Shown here: in pieces, positions 21,820 through 29,813 of the stretch
Position numbering within the stretch: position 1 is the first letter of the stretch
How the letters are laid out: each line of letters begins with the position of its first letter
Origin: a virus
IMG/VR virus record: IMGVR_UViG_3300012005_000032
Location: 1-32,786 of that record
Reading direction: 5' to 3' (one strand)
Length of the DNA: 32,786 bases
The notes under the pieces: generated by a model
Seen by the model: the letters and a program-made list of their open reading frames with translations, nothing else
The model's database searches: none
What the model was told of the DNA's origin: nothing
Made by a program: the position numbers and the translations under genes

Positions 21820-22108
21820 CTACAGAGTCTGGTATCGACCATGTACATTCATTCAATTTTGATTCATAGTGTGATAAAACATCTTTCAATGCTTTTTTAA
21901 GTTCTGCCTGAGATTCTTTATCTGCATGATCTTCATCGTTGTTTTGTAAATATTCCAAAATAGAAGCATCATTATTGATATATTCTACACCATATTTTAC
22001 TAAAAAAGCCAAAACATGAACATCAAGTTGTTTCTTTGTAAATATATTTTTATCAGATTTCTCATTTAAGAACTGTTCGAATAATTTGATGTGTTTCATG
22101 TGTGCCAT
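21785..22108 (-). CDS. Candidate packaged protein with capsid-targeting-like leader, possibly frameshifted
   Basis: 107 residues beginning M-A-H-M-K-H-I-K-L-F-E-Q-F-L-N-E-K. The second methionine may be the true start, which would place the leader at the N-terminus as in the other members. The body is helical and acidic (V-H-V-L-A-F-L-V-K-Y-G-V-E-Y-I, H-A-D-K-E-S-Q-A-E-L-K-K-A). The frame stops at TGA within a run of A codons where another open frame takes over. It starts 8 bases after the stop of another leader-bearing gene, so both share the promoter box at 22592. Packaging is inferred. Confidence 0.6.
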   Translation of the reverse strand: MAHMKHIKLFEQFLNEKSDKNIFTKKQLDVHVLAFLVKYGVEYINNDASILEYLQNNDEDHADKESQAELKKALKDVLSHYESKLNECTWSIPDSVEKAEKIKKAFR

Positions 22109-22116
22109 ATTAGTTT

Positions 22117-22569
22117 TTAAGATAATTGTGCTCCCAAAAGTTCGGCAAGTTCTTCACCTTCGATCTTTTCAGTTTTTACAATCTTGATATAGAAATCGTA
22201 AGTACATGCAAATAGATTGATTTCACCAGCTTCAAATTCTTTATAAAGATCAGATTTAGCATCAACTTCATTTCCATTTTCATCTTCTAATGTGGAACAC
22301 ATTATTCTATTATCTAATACAGACCATTTGTTATAGTCAGCAGAAAGATCGGCAGTTTTTGCAAGTTCATCAATACTGTAGAACATTTTCCCTTTGATAT
22401 CATATGAAAGATCCATATGCGTAGACTTTCCTATTTCTCCATTTTCAAAATTATCTTCATTACATATCTTTTCTACTGAAGCTACGATGAATTTAATATC
22501 TACTGGCAACTTTTTGAATTTCTTTTCTGAATTGTTTTCGTTTAAGAAATCGCTATATTTTTTGATCAT
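22117..22569 (-). CDS. Candidate packaged protein with capsid-targeting-like leader (150 aa)
   Basis: Starts M-I-K-K-Y-S-D-F-L-N-E-N-N-S-E-K-K. Y-x-x-F-L-N-E fits the shared leader, with candidate cleavage after E11. The rest (about 138 residues) is acidic with a strand/helix mix (I-K-F-I-V-A-S-V-E-K-I-C, K-M-F-Y-S-I-D-E-L) and ends in a helix (G-E-E-L-A-E-L-L-G). No known fold is apparent. First gene of a two-gene unit with its own TAATATATAGA box, between the sheath and the 417-residue structural gene. Confidence 0.7.
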   Translation of the reverse strand: MIKKYSDFLNENNSEKKFKKLPVDIKFIVASVEKICNEDNFENGEIGKSTHMDLSYDIKGKMFYSIDELAKTADLSADYNKWSVLDNRIMCSTLEDENGNEVDAKSDLYKEFEAGEINLFACTYDFYIKIVKTEKIEGEELAELLGAQLS

Positions 22570-22591
22570 GGTTTTATATCGTTTTTATTGA

Positions 22592-22602
22592 TCTATATAT
22601 TA
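22592..22602 (-). promoter_or_regulatory. TAATATATAGA box (putative phage promoter)
   Basis: TAATATATAGA on the minus strand, 22 bases upstream of the ATG at 22569 and just downstream of the sheath terminator. Confidence 0.5.
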
Positions 22603-22622
22603 AAGAAATACTGACAAAATTA

Positions 22623-22657
22623 AAAAACCCTAACAAAAATAAATTGTTAGGGTTTTT
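22623..22657 (-). terminator. Rho-independent terminator after the sheath gene
   Basis: AAAAACCCTAACAA (22623-22636) pairs perfectly with TTGTTAGGGTTTTT (22644-22657). It lies 22 bases after the sheath stop. Confidence 0.9.
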
Positions 22658-22678
22658 ATTAAAAAATTTAGTATAAAA

Positions 22679-25600
22679 TTAAGCTTCTGCGAAACCTGTA
22701 GATAATAATCCACCAGTCTTGAGAACATTAATTCTGTTTAAGATAGATTGTAAAGCCTTGATTGGTTCTACATACGTATCTAATACACCTAATTGGTTAT
22801 CGATCAATGTAGATGTGTTGTTTGAATCATCACAAACATTCTTGAAGCCGTATAAACCTTTTCTGTCTACGAAACGTTGACATATTGCATCAGCACGAAG
22901 CTTGATCTCAGCACGAACTTCTGATGTGTTGAATTTCCATTGGAACACTCTTAACATTTCTGATAATTCAGTCTCTAGTTCGATCAACACTTCTCTTACA
23001 TGTATGTAAGATAATGCAGATTTAACAGTCTGCTGAGCAGTGTATTCAGTCTCAATTCTGAAACGTCCTTTAGAATCTTTGATGATAGGATTACCGCCTA
23101 TAGAACCTAAAGAAACTATATCGTCGTTTTCGAAATCATGTTCAATATTTGTGATAGATTCAATTCTACCATCTGTTATACCAGCACAAACAGTCCAAGG
23201 TCTTAAACCTGCAACCTTGCTGACAAACTTACGCATGTAAGTCGTTGCAACGAACATTGCTGGTGGAACACTGATAGGACGTCCTGAGTCATTGATTGTA
23301 ACATAAGGGCAGAAGTAACCGACAGTAGATTGGCCATTTCCTTTACCGAATGAATAAAGGAATGCAGGATTCGAAGTAGGATTCGCTCCTTGAGCTATGT
23401 AGTCAACTACCAAGTTACCTTCAGGATCTGTAAAAGATGGTGAAGAAGATTCTTTGAACGCTTTCATAGAAGGCATGCTCAAGAATCCAAATACACTTAC
23501 TCTTTCTCCACATATATCAACTAATTGCTGTTTTGAATCTTCTTGTAAACCTAAACCGAATGAATCTACCATATATCTCCAGTATAACTTATTCTTGTTG
23601 ACCAAAGATTTAGCTAATGGTGTTCCTTTTGCTATGATATCCAAGATCTCATTCTGTCTAGTTTCAGTACCATCAGGCATACTTGCAGCTCTGACTTTGA
23701 AACCACCCAATGTTATAGCTTTGTATGTCAAAGCATAATCTTCCATATTAGTATATCGAGTTGTTTGGTAATCGGTACCTCCGAATAATGTTAAACTGAT
23801 CTGAGAATCACAAGTCAATTCAACCAATGTTGGATCAGCAGCATAGATTCTCTTGTTGATAATGCGAGTTAAATTCTTTGGTTGTTCACCAGTATTCAAT
23901 GCTGAAATATCAACATAAGCAGCTAAATAATCTCCAACTTTAACTTCAGAGTAACGAGCAGCATTAACCAAAACCTTATTAGGAGTCTGAACATAACCAG
24001 TAGGCTGTTCGATTTCTAAAGTCTCTTTGTAGTTGTTGATATCAGAATATATCTTGATACCATTGTTAAAAGTTGAAGTGTTTGATAATGTAATCTCTGT
24101 CAAAAATGCAGCATCACTAAAGTTTACATTCAATACATCGTTAGCTAAGAAGAATTCTAAATAGATTTTTCTGTTAGCATTGAAGATATCGATAGTTCCT
24201 AAATTAGCAATAGTTTCAGCAACAGTATTTTCGTTCACCTGGAATGCCGTTTGATTAGCATTGGTGATTCCGATAGTAGATGGTGCGATAACGTTAACAA
24301 TTGTAAAAGTTATATTATTGTATATAGAACCATTAACCAAGAATTTATCACCTGTTGAACCAAATCCAGAAAGTGTCATTGCAGAATAATCTGTTGTGTT
24401 CATAACAACATAATCGTTACCTGCAACATCTAAGAATTTGATAGGATCTGCAGTAGTAGATGTAGCAATAGCTAATTTCTCATAGAAGTAATCAGAAGTT
24501 CCAATCTTACCATTTACGTAATCTTGATACATGCTTGAGTATTTAGCAACAACTCCTGTAGTTCCAGTAGCTACAGTATTTTTTGTAACCATTGCATAAT
24601 TAGAACCAGCGCCAGAGCCGGTTATAAATTCATTATCAACATTGTATAATGTAAATATTCTACCAGGAGCCACAAATGCAGTTCTGATATCAACAGTTGT
24701 ATCAGCCAAAGAAACAGTGATTGTCTTATCAGCAGTAGTATCAACTATGACAGTTGCACCAACTAATGAAGTTTTAGCTCCAGATCCTGTAATAAAAACA
24801 GCTTTGTCCTTGTTTGGACCATCTAATATAGCAATTAATCGGTTGAATTCTTTAACTCTACGATATGCTTCGTAGTTATTTGTAGGTATACTTCCAGAAG
24901 TACCATTGAATATAAATTCTATATCATAGATATTTGTAGAAACTTGAGCTGCTAAATCAGTAGCTGATAAATATACATATCCAGCACTATTTACTGTTAC
25001 GTAAGTGAAAGTTGGAGCAATATTTAAATTTCCTGTAGCAGCTTTCTCTAAAAGAACATAGGCTAATACTATATCAGTTGCATTCACGGCTGGATTAGCA
25101 GCAGTAGGAGAAACTCCAGTTGTGACAGTACCCTCTTTAACTTGAATTCCTGTAGAGTTTAAATAAATAGTATCAACACGTCTAGCTAATAAACCAGGTC
25201 CTGGTGTTGGCAAAGATGTATGTGTGATAGTTCCTGTAACAGGAGCATTATATCTAACTCCGGCTATGTTATAGAATGCAGAACCTCCATTTGTATAGGT
25301 CGTTGTTGCAATGTTTGTAGCAACTAACGTTGCACTGATTGTAAAATTACTAACATATTCATCGAAATAGTCATTAGCTCTAGAACTTATAATAGTTCCG
25401 TTAGCAATAACATTACCTGCTGCATTTAAGTCTTTATTGGTATAAGATATTGCTTCAGATATAGTTTCTTTATATGATAAGAAATTGATAGTTGTTGCAT
25501 CAGTTCCAACTAACGTGTTACCGATCAAATCTACTGCACTGTTTGGAAAATCAGTCTCTATCAAATCGTAGTTGTATGCACAGTATAAACCTGTACGATC

Positions 25601-26437
25601 TGTATCAATGTTGATCATATTCTCTATGAACATGTCTGCTCCACTAGAATTTCTAAAGTAAGGAATCAATGAACAATCATAATCTGCTAACAATGTCACA
25701 GTCTGATCGTTGATAAAGTTTTGAACTTGATCTTTTCTGATACCAGAAGTATTGAAGTATTTTGAATACTGAGCATCTACTGCTAATTGTGCATAATTAG
25801 ACCAATCTCCAGCTACCACTACAACTCTCACTAAATAATCAGTGATCAAATCTGTAGGACGTAGAAATGCAGGAACTTCATCTGCAGGAACTCCAGCATA
25901 CCAGTTCTGAACAGTCGTATCGAAACCTTTTATCTGACTCTTGAATGCAAATACAGAAATCTTGCGATCTGCAAAATTTGTAAAATGTAACAGAGAACTG
26001 TAAGTTGCAAAGTTCATGAATGAATCAGTGCTTCGTTTCCAGAATCCAGCAGTATCAAAAAATCTTCTGTAAGATTGAGATCTTTTTATATCGTTTGCTA
26101 ATACAGCATTCGTGGAAATATTCTGATACTCCATTGTATCCAATGTATCATCTGCTGCTAGCAAGTTGATAGCATAAACAGGTCCAGATTGTAACATCTT
26201 TAAACACGTTAAGTGGAACCATGATTCTTTTTTCTCTAAATTTCTATCTCTAGGTCCAAAGATCTGAGTTAAATCAGAAGATCTTTTTAATAGAACGTTT
26301 CTGTTGAAAGGTCCTTTTTTGGAAAAACCGGGTACCAAATTGATAATACCTTCAGTGACGATTTGTTCTAACACTGAATTATCGATCTCTTCGATGTATA
26401 TATCCGGTCTTTGATAATTTGCGACGTTGATGCTCAT
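22679..26437 (-). CDS. Tail sheath protein, T4 gp18-like, greatly enlarged
   Basis: 1252 residues, about twice T4 gp18 (659). The N-terminus has the sheath signature Y-Q-R-P-D-I-Y-I-E-E-I-D, then I-N-L-V-P-G-F-S-K-K-G-P-F-N and I-F-G-P-R. The C-terminal 250 residues (Y-I-H-V-R-E-V-L-I-E-L-E, F-N-T-S-E-V-R-A-E-I-K-L-R) match the conserved sheath core that contacts the tube. The middle, about 310-850, is rich in T, A, V, N and G with short strands, typical of outward-facing beta domains. It forms the contractile outer tail. Opposite-strand frames inside it are shadows. It is a single-gene unit between two terminators, with an AATATATAATA stretch about 30 bases before its ATG. Confidence 0.93.
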   Translation of the reverse strand: MSINVANYQRPDIYIEEIDNSVLEQIVTEGIINLVPGFSKKGPFNRNVLLKRSSDLTQIFGPRDRNLEKKESWFHLTCLKMLQSGPVYAINLLAADDTLDTMEYQNISTNAVLANDIKRSQSYRRFFDTAGFWKRSTDSFMNFATYSSLLHFTNFADRKISVFAFKSQIKGFDTTVQNWYAGVPADEVPAFLRPTDLITDYLVRVVVVAGDWSNYAQLAVDAQYSKYFNTSGIRKDQVQNFINDQTVTLLADYDCSLIPYFRNSSGADMFIENMINIDTDRTGLYCAYNYDLIETDFPNSAVDLIGNTLVGTDATTINFLSYKETISEAISYTNKDLNAAGNVIANGTIISSRANDYFDEYVSNFTISATLVATNIATTTYTNGGSAFYNIAGVRYNAPVTGTITHTSLPTPGPGLLARRVDTIYLNSTGIQVKEGTVTTGVSPTAANPAVNATDIVLAYVLLEKAATGNLNIAPTFTYVTVNSAGYVYLSATDLAAQVSTNIYDIEFIFNGTSGSIPTNNYEAYRRVKEFNRLIAILDGPNKDKAVFITGSGAKTSLVGATVIVDTTADKTITVSLADTTVDIRTAFVAPGRIFTLYNVDNEFITGSGAGSNYAMVTKNTVATGTTGVVAKYSSMYQDYVNGKIGTSDYFYEKLAIATSTTADPIKFLDVAGNDYVVMNTTDYSAMTLSGFGSTGDKFLVNGSIYNNITFTIVNVIAPSTIGITNANQTAFQVNENTVAETIANLGTIDIFNANRKIYLEFFLANDVLNVNFSDAAFLTEITLSNTSTFNNGIKIYSDINNYKETLEIEQPTGYVQTPNKVLVNAARYSEVKVGDYLAAYVDISALNTGEQPKNLTRIINKRIYAADPTLVELTCDSQISLTLFGGTDYQTTRYTNMEDYALTYKAITLGGFKVRAASMPDGTETRQNEILDIIAKGTPLAKSLVNKNKLYWRYMVDSFGLGLQEDSKQQLVDICGERVSVFGFLSMPSMKAFKESSSPSFTDPEGNLVVDYIAQGANPTSNPAFLYSFGKGNGQSTVGYFCPYVTINDSGRPISVPPAMFVATTYMRKFVSKVAGLRPWTVCAGITDGRIESITNIEHDFENDDIVSLGSIGGNPIIKDSKGRFRIETEYTAQQTVKSALSYIHVREVLIELETELSEMLRVFQWKFNTSEVRAEIKLRADAICQRFVDRKGLYGFKNVCDDSNNTSTLIDNQLGVLDTYVEPIKALQSILNRINVLKTGGLLSTGFAEA

Positions 26438-26486
26438 CTACGTATGTTTTATTTTTATTGTATGTATTATATATTGTTCTTTGAAA

Positions 26487-26520
26487 ATGAAAAAAGCTCC
26501 AAATCAGGAGCTTTTTTCAT
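26487..26520 (-). terminator. Rho-independent terminator
   Basis: ATGAAAAAAGCTCC (26487-26500) pairs perfectly with GGAGCTTTTTTCAT (26507-26520). It follows the stop at 26538 on the minus strand. Confidence 0.9.
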
Positions 26521-26537
26521 TTAAATATTTTATGAAT

Positions 26538-27530
26538 TTATTTAACTTTTAAAACATTCATTATATCATTAGAATATTTATTAACCCCTTCAACATTTGC
26601 CATATTACCTGCATAGTTTTTAGAAGTCCAGAATATATGTGCTATCTTAGCAATCTTTTTTAAGATATCCTTTTGTTTATCCTTAAGTGCAATTGCTTCT
26701 TTTTCAGAAGTATAGTGTGCAAAAATTGCACTTTCATCATACACATTTCCTTTTTCAATTCTGTCTTCAAGGGTATCTAATAAATTGTTAGTTATATCAA
26801 CATATTCAGTTTTTAAACTAGCAACTTTTTTCAATAGTTCTTCTTTATGAGATTCTAAAAGATTTTGAATTCTGCTTTTAAACTTATCATTTTCTGAATT
26901 ATCAGAAATATCTTTATAACGAGTATCAATTTTCGATCTAACTTCAGGATCTGTTGTTATTCCATAGATTTTATCAGAATATCCAGCAGCAGATTTACGT
27001 GTAAATTTTTCAGCTCTTCTTCCTCTGTTAACACTATTTATGTTAGTATCATATCCCCATGCGAAAGGTTTATCATTTTTGTCTACGAAAACATAAAATA
27101 AATCTGAATAAGCTTTCTTTGCAATGTTCTCTTTTGGAATTTCTATTACTTCAGAATTGGCAGTGATGCCAAAAGCTTTAGAAAAGTAATTTTTATCTCC
27201 AGAACTAAAATCTTTTAAAATTGCTGGATATGCTTCGTTTACGGCTTCTGTGTTTTATTCGTTTAAATATCCTTCTTCTGTTAACACCTGTTTTAATTTA
27301 GCAAATTTCTTGTTTGATATCCCTTGTAAAAATTCATCAATATCATCAGGTGGATCCATTGCAAAAGTTGGAAATCCTATTTTGGTCCATATTTCATCAT
27401 CTGGTTCTAATGGATCAAAATCCATATCATCACCTTCTATCATCGTTGTTAGAGTTTGAGAAATATCAAATATATCTTCTTCATTAGAAGAATTATCTTC
27501 ATTTAAAAATTGATTAAAATTTTTGATCAT
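26538..27530 (-). pseudogene. Leader-peptide protein gene interrupted by an in-frame TAA at a candidate protease site
   Basis: The gene starts M-I-K-N-F-N-Q-F-L-N-E-D-N (shared leader) and runs 91 residues to Y-L-N-E followed by TAA at 27255-27257. The same frame then stays open for 238 codons to 26538, beginning N-T-E-A-V-N-E-A-Y-P-A-I-L-K. For 140 codons after the stop there is no ATG, GTG or TTG, so the second part cannot start on its own at its N-terminus. The downstream part is clearly coding: F-A-W-G-Y-D-T, G-R-R-A-E-K-F and a long coiled helix near the end. Both sides of the stop have N-E sites like the leader cleavage site. Possibilities: nonsense mutation, readthrough of a polyprotein, or sequencing error. 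Confidence 0.65.
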
Positions 27531-27550
27531 AGTCTGTTTTTTTTTGTTAA

Positions 27551-27560
27551 TCTATATATT
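27551..27560 (-). promoter_or_regulatory. AATATATAGA box (putative phage promoter)
   Basis: AATATATAGA on the minus strand, 20 bases upstream of the ATG at 27530 and just after the terminase stop. Confidence 0.5.
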
Positions 27561-27566
27561 ATAAAA

Positions 27567-29813
27567 TTAACGGTTTCTTTTTGTAAATTTAGAAAAATCC
27601 CTTTTAGTAGGAAGATTTCCGCTTCTCATACCATTCAATGCTGAATAATCTGCAGATTTATTGAATTCACTCTTTCCAAGTTGAGAATCTATCATTTTGG
27701 ATGTTTCAGCAGGAAGATCGTGTTGCATCATGACTTCTATCATCGATCTGAATTCGCTCTTTTGGAAAACGGTACACATATTGACAACTGTCATCACTGT
27801 ATCATCGTGGCCAGATTCTGCATGGAATTTCAAAGTTCCTAACGAAGTCTCCTCTTTGATGAATGTTTTAACTTCGTATATGTTCGTTTGTTCATGTAAC
27901 ACAACATCAGTGTTCGACAATCTCTGTTGATAATCTTTAACTAGCATCTTTTTATTGTTGTTCACTTTCAAACCTATCTTTGGTTTATCAGCATCAGCTC
28001 TGTGGAAATACTTGAAGAACACGAAGGAACCATAATCATTTCTTCCAGAAAACACACCAGGCATTTTGCTCAATAAGCTTTCACCATATGTATTATACTC
28101 TAAAGTGATCTTACATTTTTCAGGATCTGCTAATTCGAAAACTATCATATAGAGCAGAGACGCAGCATAGTCCAGATTTGCTAGATTGTTCCTCCATATA
28201 CCTACTTGTTCCAATCTGAAGCAATCATATATGTCTGTGAATAGACCATTTTCTAGTTCATCCTGGCTTCTTGGGACAAGTCTGAATATGTTGATCACAG
28301 AATAATCTTGACCTAGTCCTTCTGCCAAATCTACACTTAATATCAGATGGTATTTCTTTATATCTGCTAGATCGAATAAAGCCGGTTTGTTCTGTATCCA
28401 TTCTAGCTCTTTGTAATCAGAATGCATTTTCATATCGAAAAGATCTATCTTAATAGGAGCAAAAGGGAGAGTATTGTTGACGATCTTGGACATAGTCTTC
28501 TCATCGAATAACATTCTTGAACCGTTGATGAATGCCAATGCATATTCTTGGTTAAATGCATCAACAGAACCAATATCTCGAATAGCATCCTCCTTCCAAG
28601 AAGAAATGATAGCCACTTTTGTGATTGGAACTTTTTCACCAAATCTATTCAATATTTCTATTCTTCTGACATCATCAGTATCAACTATTCCAGCTCTACT
28701 GAGAATATTTACAACTTCTATTCCTTTTTCAAAATCTGTGGTTCTTTCAACAAAAGGCATATTATTAGCATCTCTTTCATTATTTGGATCATATAGCCTT
28801 TTGCATTCTGCTAACACATCTTCGTAAGTTAAACCAAACTTCTCCAATTTGAATCTATTCATGCGCACATAGCTCATGAAACGACCAGGAACTTGATACC
28901 AATAAACTCTCATTGAATTAAAGTTGTTCTTCATTGAATCTCCTTCTTTTCTTTCAGAATCGATTAAAATCCTATGAAACAAATTAAGTCCATTAGGAGT
29001 TGATGTGATTATAATTTTTGAGTTCTTTACTGCTGATACAGTAGGATAAGCAGCTCTGTAGTAAGGCTCTATGATGTTACGAGGAATATGAGCAAACTCA
29101 TCCATGTATAATAAATCGATTGTAAATCCGATTGCAGGTTCTTTAGATCTAGCAGCAGTTCTGATACGACATCCTGTGTCACCAAAGATCATTGAACTTT
29201 GGTTTACATTTGTTACACCTGGCTGCATAAAAAATGGGAGTAACTTATAGATGTCTTTTATCTTATCAAGGATCTCCACAACAGTGGCTCCTTTGTTGGC
29301 TACAATCATCACAGTTTTATCATTGTTGAAAATGCAATAATGCAGAATCATGATGGCAGCAGAAACTGTATTATGTGATAAAATACCATTAGAATAGTAA
29401 GAATGAGTAGGTGAATCCACTGTACAGTCCATCATTGATAAACTTAGTGATGATTTGTTCATATGAACAACTTCCATAGGACCTTCATCAGTCAAAATAA
29501 TATCTCCTGGTTTCAGATCTGCAACAAATATTTGACTCATATCAGGCTTGAAGACTATGTGATTATCTGCGCATAGAAGTTTATAACCGTTAGATAATAA
29601 TAGTTCATGTATTTTGTAAGGTTGCGTTAAGTGTATATGCGTTAATGGAGACCAACCAGTTTCAGATGATATCGAGTATCTACCTTTTTCAAGTTCGATT
29701 GAATTTAAGATCTTCTTAGAAGCATCATTTTCATCTAACGATAAACCAGAAAACTCAAAAACTTCTAAGAATTTGATCAATAATAATATTATTTTACATA
29801 TAAATTTAATCAT
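27567..29813 (-). CDS. terL: Terminase large subunit, C-terminal part, preceded by a C-intein
   Basis: 748 residues: a C-intein (1-148) and then 600 residues of T4 gp17-like terminase. The first terminase residue is T149, which completes the Walker A motif G-K-T. Walker B is L-L-Y-M-D-E at about 234-239, and the coupling motif S-T-P-N-G at 271-275. The C-terminal nuclease domain has L-S-V-D-L-A-E-G (D495) and E-S-G-H-D-D near 660. The protein pumps DNA into the prohead and cuts it; it can only work once joined to the N-terminal part encoded at 30999-31568. The ATG overlaps the endonuclease stop by 8 bases. The first 40 residues, hydrophobic then acidic, precede the recognisable intein core. 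Confidence 0.93.
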   Translation of the reverse strand: MIKFICKIILLLIKFLEVFEFSGLSLDENDASKKILNSIELEKGRYSISSETGWSPLTHIHLTQPYKIHELLLSNGYKLLCADNHIVFKPDMSQIFVADLKPGDIILTDEGPMEVVHMNKSSLSLSMMDCTVDSPTHSYYSNGILSHNTVSAAIMILHYCIFNNDKTVMIVANKGATVVEILDKIKDIYKLLPFFMQPGVTNVNQSSMIFGDTGCRIRTAARSKEPAIGFTIDLLYMDEFAHIPRNIIEPYYRAAYPTVSAVKNSKIIITSTPNGLNLFHRILIDSERKEGDSMKNNFNSMRVYWYQVPGRFMSYVRMNRFKLEKFGLTYEDVLAECKRLYDPNNERDANNMPFVERTTDFEKGIEVVNILSRAGIVDTDDVRRIEILNRFGEKVPITKVAIISSWKEDAIRDIGSVDAFNQEYALAFINGSRMLFDEKTMSKIVNNTLPFAPIKIDLFDMKMHSDYKELEWIQNKPALFDLADIKKYHLILSVDLAEGLGQDYSVINIFRLVPRSQDELENGLFTDIYDCFRLEQVGIWRNNLANLDYAASLLYMIVFELADPEKCKITLEYNTYGESLLSKMPGVFSGRNDYGSFVFFKYFHRADADKPKIGLKVNNNKKMLVKDYQQRLSNTDVVLHEQTNIYEVKTFIKEETSLGTLKFHAESGHDDTVMTVVNMCTVFQKSEFRSMIEVMMQHDLPAETSKMIDSQLGKSEFNKSADYSALNGMRSGNLPTKRDFSKFTKRNR
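29370..29813 (-). other. C-intein (trans-splicing half)
   Basis: Residues 1-148 of the downstream terminase part. Block B is L-L-C-A-D-N-H-I-V-F at 79-88. The F/G region runs from about 127 and ends S-Y-Y-S-N-G-I-L-S-H-N, with terminal Asn148 followed by Thr as the +1 nucleophile. Unlike most split inteins, block B lies in the C-terminal piece, which makes the split site atypically early, as in the terminase intein AceL-TerL. Confidence 0.92.

Noticed and set aside
4508-27530. Alternative genetic code in which TAA is read as an amino acid
   Set aside because: Most long genes here end cleanly at TAA with correct length (terminase, Thg1-like precursor region, many small genes), and only two internal TAA codons were found.
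28474-28827. Plus-strand frames inside the terminase and sheath genes
   Set aside because: They lie wholly within strongly supported minus-strand genes, show no protein motif and have no promoter or spacing consistent with neighbours.
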